Of a stretch of DNA of 8,483 nt, positions 6,169 to 8,483 are shown in pieces. The notes under the pieces are model-generated. The model saw nothing but the letters and a program-made list of their open reading frames with translations, did no database searches and was not told the DNA's origin. The translations under genes were made by a program, and so were the position numbers. How positions within the stretch are numbered: the stretch's first letter is position 1; each line of letters begins with the position of its first letter. The stretch spans positions 1-8,483 of the forward strand of contig QHOZ01000098.1 of assembly GCA_003219495.1 (NCBI GenBank). The letters are read 5' to 3'. Origin of the DNA: Verrucomicrobiota bacterium (GTDB lineage Bacteria > Verrucomicrobiota > Verrucomicrobiae > Chthoniobacterales > UBA10450).

Positions 6169-6669
6169 ATGAAATTGCTCGCCGAAGGTGTTTTGGGCGC
6201 GCTTGCAGCTTTCACCATTTGCAGCGCTGCCGCGCAAACATTCGCGCCAAGTCCTAATCCGGCCGCCAGCGAGGCGGCGCAACTTCAGGAGCTCACGAAA
6301 AAGATCGACGAGCAAAACGCGAAGATCGACATGTTGTCGCAGCAGATTTTGAAACTTCAGCTCGAGGTCACCCATCAGCGTCCCGGGGTGATGATCGGCG
6401 AAGCGAGCGCATCGAGCACCGCATCGGCGTCCATCGCAGCGTCAACCTCCTCACCCGCCGCATCACCTTCCGCTTCCGCCGCGGCCAATGGCAACAGTCA
6501 CGTCGTCGCGCGTGGCGAGACGCTCACTTCGATTGCCAAAATGCACGGAGTGAGCGTGAGCGATCTGCAGAAATTCAATCACATCGATAACCCGCTCAAG
6601 TTGCTGGCCGGACAAACTCTCCAGATTCCGCCATCTCCAGTCCCGTCTCCTTCTTCGTCCGGCGAATAA
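6169..6669 (+). CDS. Exported coiled-coil protein with a C-terminal LysM domain
   Basis: This 166-residue protein has a signal peptide at residues 1-23 (core VLGALAAFTICSAAAQ). A short coiled coil follows at about 35-68 (LQELTKKIDEQNAKIDMLSQ), then a low-complexity Ala/Ser-rich linker at about 78-108, one LysM domain at about 110-153 (HVVARGETLTSIAKMHGVSV ... LQKFNHID ... LLAGQTLQIP), and a Pro/Ser tail. LysM binds N-acetylglucosamine glycans such as peptidoglycan, so it is probably a periplasmic wall-binding protein; the coiled coil may oligomerise it. There is no enzymatic domain. It starts divergently from ubact across 87 bp and is followed after 3 nt by the GYF_2-like gene, implying an operon. 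No clear Shine-Dalgarno precedes the ATG; the signal peptide supports this start. Confidence 0.85.
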   Translation: MKLLAEGVLGALAAFTICSAAAQTFAPSPNPAASEAAQLQELTKKIDEQNAKIDMLSQQILKLQLEVTHQRPGVMIGEASASSTASASIAASTSSPAASPSASAAANGNSHVVARGETLTSIAKMHGVSVSDLQKFNHIDNPLKLLAGQTLQIPPSPVPSPSSSGE

Positions 6670-6672
6670 TCG

Positions 6673-7200
6673 ATGGACGAAACTTCCGGCCAACGCTGGT
6701 TTTTGCGCAAGTATCAGGGCGGCGCGATCTACGGACCAATTTCCTTCGATCAACTCGCGGCCTGGGCCGCCGCCGCGCAAGTCGCGCCGCACGATCTCGT
6801 TTCAACCGATCAGGTCACATGGTTAAAAGCGCCGATGATTCCGCAGCTCGCGATGGATTGGCTCGTGGAAGTGACGAGCGAACATCTCTACGGACCGACA
6901 ACGGTCGGCGCCATTCAGGAATTTCTTCGGCTCGGCGACATCAACGCCGACACGTTTGTGATCAATTCCTGCGACGCGACGCGCAAACAGATCCGCGATT
7001 TGCCGGCGCTGTTCAAGATCAATGCGCCACGAGCGAATCACGAGGACGTCAGCGCGGAGCCCGCGAGCAGTGGCATTTCGATTCGTCTTCAGGAACGGAT
7101 TCGTGATCTCGAGCAAACGTTGCGCGAAGAGCGCCGCGCTTTTGCCGAGCTCGAAGAAAAATACAACGCGCTCGTTCAGCAAAATCCGCCGCGCGCTTAA
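6673..7200 (+). CDS. Double GYF_2-like domain protein with a C-terminal coiled coil
   Basis: This 175-residue protein has no signal peptide or membrane segment and is probably cytoplasmic. Residues about 8-60 look like a GYF_2 domain: aromatic start RWFLRKYQGGAIYGPISFDQLAAWAAAAQV, then D-L-V-S and a Trp before a short tail (VTWLKAP). A second, more diverged copy follows at about 64-114 (EHLYGPTTVGAIQEFLRLGD ... DTFVINSCDATRKQIRDLPALF), sharing the Y-G-P and L-x-x-G-x-I/V signature. Residues about 135-170 form a charged coiled coil (RLQERIRDLEQTLREERRAF). GYF_2 domains are thought to mediate protein contacts, often in bacterial membrane or regulatory proteins; the partner here is unknown. It lies 3 nt after the LysM gene and ends 5 nt from the convergent ABC gene. 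Domain naming is by pattern only. Confidence 0.75.
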   Translation: MDETSGQRWFLRKYQGGAIYGPISFDQLAAWAAAAQVAPHDLVSTDQVTWLKAPMIPQLAMDWLVEVTSEHLYGPTTVGAIQEFLRLGDINADTFVINSCDATRKQIRDLPALFKINAPRANHEDVSAEPASSGISIRLQERIRDLEQTLREERRAFAELEEKYNALVQQNPPRA

Positions 7201-7205
7201 TTTAC

Positions 7206-8483
7206 CTAAGGCTTCGGCGTGGCCGGCATTTGCTCGTCGGGCGACTCGATCGGCGCTTCTTCCAATTCTTCGGGCTCAGTCTCCCTTGGCGCTTCGAGCA
7301 GACTTTGCTCGCACAAGCGCGCGTACTTTCCGCCGTGCGCGATCAACTCCTCGTGCGTACCGCGCTCGATGATTCGGCCGTGATCCAAAACTAGAATCTG
7401 ATCGGCGCGCACAATTGTCGAAAGCCGATGCGCAATGACAATCGAAGTCCGGTTCGCCATCAAATGCTCGAGCGCTTCCTGGATCAAACGCTCGGTTGCA
7501 GTGTCCACGCTCGCAGTCGCTTCATCGAGAATCAGGATCGGCGGATCTTTCAACAACGCGCGCGCGATCGAGAGCCGTTGTTTTTCGCCGACGCTTAATT
7601 TCACGCCGCGCTCGCCGACCACGCTTTCGAGTCTTTCCGGCAAACGCTCGATGAAGCTGCGTGCGTTCGCCGCGTCCACCGCGCGCCACAATTCTTCATC
7701 GCTCGCGCTCGGTTTTCCCATCAACAGATTTTCGCGAATGGTTCCGTTGAACAGAAAACTTTCCTGCGTCACCACGCCAATGTTTTCGCGCAATGCGCGC
7801 ATGTCGTAATCGCGGATCTCTTTGCCATCGATGAAAATTTCGCCGCCGTCAGCCGGCAGCTCGTAAAATCGCGGCAGCAAACTCGCCAGGGTCGATTTGC
7901 CGGCGCCAGTCGTCCCAACCAACGCAATGGTTTCGCCCGGTCGCGCGTGAAATGAGACTTGGTTCAGCGCCGGTCGCCCGTCGTCGCGATAACTGAAGGT
8001 CACGTTTTCGTAGCGCAGATCGCCGGCAACGGACGATGTCGATCCTTGCGATAGCCAACCGGGCTCGATCGGCTCGTCCATGATTTCAAAGACGCGCTCA
8101 CCCGCGGCGCGGCCGGCTTGAAGCAGCTGATTGAGTTGATGCAACTTCCCGACCGGCTCATAAAGATAACCGGTGAGCAATAGAAACGCGACGAGCGCGC
8201 CTAACTGCATCGTGCCACCGAGAACGGCCTGCGTTCCGACAAACACCGTGATGATCACGCCGATCGTTCCGATCAAATACATTGAGGGGTTGTACATTGC
8301 CCAGACTTTCATCACCACGAGCGTGGCGCGCCGCAATTGATCGCTGACGCGATTGAATCGTTGATGTTCCTCTCTTTCCCGCGCGAAACTTCGGATTTGC
8401 CGAATGCCGGAGAGATTGTCGTGGAGCAGCGAGTTCATCGCGGATGAGGCGCGCCGTTGCAATCGATAACGCCGATGCGCGGT
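7206..8483 (-). CDS. MsbA-like ABC exporter, fused membrane and ATPase domains (5' end outside the window)
   Basis: The last 425 residues of a half-size ABC exporter are present; the frame is open to the right edge, so the N-terminal membrane helices are missing. The fragment begins in an ABC_membrane domain: the coupling-helix region LLHDNLSGIRQIRSFAREREEHQRF, then two hydrophobic helices around MYLIGTIGVIITVFVG and LGALVAFLLLTGYLY. The ATPase domain follows with Walker A GTTGAGKST (fragment residues 190-198), Q-loop VTQESFLF, signature LSVGEKQR in place of LSGGQ, Walker B ILILDEA with its catalytic Glu, D-loop SVD, and H-loop IAHRLS. All ATP-hydrolysis residues are present. It ends with an acidic, Pro-rich tail of about 30 residues. 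Such exporters flip lipids (MsbA moves lipid A core) or export drugs; the substrate cannot be told here. A TTG at 8462 could be miscalled as a start but lies inside the membrane domain. Confidence 0.92.
   Translation of the reverse strand, partial: TAHRRYRLQRRASSAMNSLLHDNLSGIRQIRSFAREREEHQRFNRVSDQLRRATLVVMKVWAMYNPSMYLIGTIGVIITVFVGTQAVLGGTMQLGALVAFLLLTGYLYEPVGKLHQLNQLLQAGRAAGERVFEIMDEPIEPGWLSQGSTSSVAGDLRYENVTFSYRDDGRPALNQVSFHARPGETIALVGTTGAGKSTLASLLPRFYELPADGGEIFIDGKEIRDYDMRALRENIGVVTQESFLFNGTIRENLLMGKPSASDEELWRAVDAANARSFIERLPERLESVVGERGVKLSVGEKQRLSIARALLKDPPILILDEATASVDTATERLIQEALEHLMANRTSIVIAHRLSTIVRADQILVLDHGRIIERGTHEELIAHGGKYARLCEQSLLEAPRETEPEELEEAPIESPDEQMPATPKP

Noticed and set aside
6418..6492. 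Ala/Ser-coding low-complexity stretch as a DNA repeat array
   Set aside because: It codes for a flexible linker in the LysM protein with varied codons. No regular repeat unit or CRISPR-like spacing is present.

Overview
The window looks like chromosomal DNA of a Gram-negative bacterium, most likely a Verrucomicrobiota member or a close PVC-type relative. This is inferred from an outer-membrane assembly module (BamA, OmpH/Skp), a Pup-type modifier of the UBact kind with a bacterial 20S proteasome, moderately high GC, and start codons that consistently lack a clear Shine-Dalgarno motif. I ran no database search, so taxonomy and family names rest on recognising motifs by eye.

Left part (1-2717, + strand): the C-terminal part of BamA is interrupted by a single in-frame TAG at 351-353. 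It is followed by an OmpH/Skp-like periplasmic chaperone, a strong intrinsic terminator (1826-1859) and a DUF3108-type exported protein. Middle part (2720-6081, - strand), read from right to left: a 58-residue UBact/Pup-like modifier, proteasome beta subunit PrcB, proteasome alpha subunit PrcA, an N-acetylmuramoyl-L-alanine amidase and a protein with two peptidoglycan-binding domains. The first four genes overlap or nearly touch (TAATG, ATGA and a 2-nt gap), and the fifth follows after 29 nt, so they look like one transcription unit. Right part: a divergent + strand pair (LysM protein, then a double GYF_2-like protein) starts from an 87-bp shared intergenic region. The C-terminal part of an MsbA-like ABC exporter, on the - strand, runs off the right edge.

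The most notable content is the compact ubact-prcB-prcA locus. The modifier gene is short and easily missed, and it ends in RYRQRTGQ. PrcB carries the catalytic Thr1/Asp17/Lys33 set of a threonine protease behind a propeptide of about 49 residues. The modifier's C-terminal Gln predicts that a Dop-like deamidase is needed before a PafA-like ligase can attach it to target lysines, and that an ARC/Mpa-type ATPase feeds tagged proteins to the core. None of these three partners is in the window. The proteasome genes share their apparent operon with cell-wall hydrolase and cell-wall-binding genes, and a LysM gene lies divergently beside them, which is an unexplained physical association with envelope functions.
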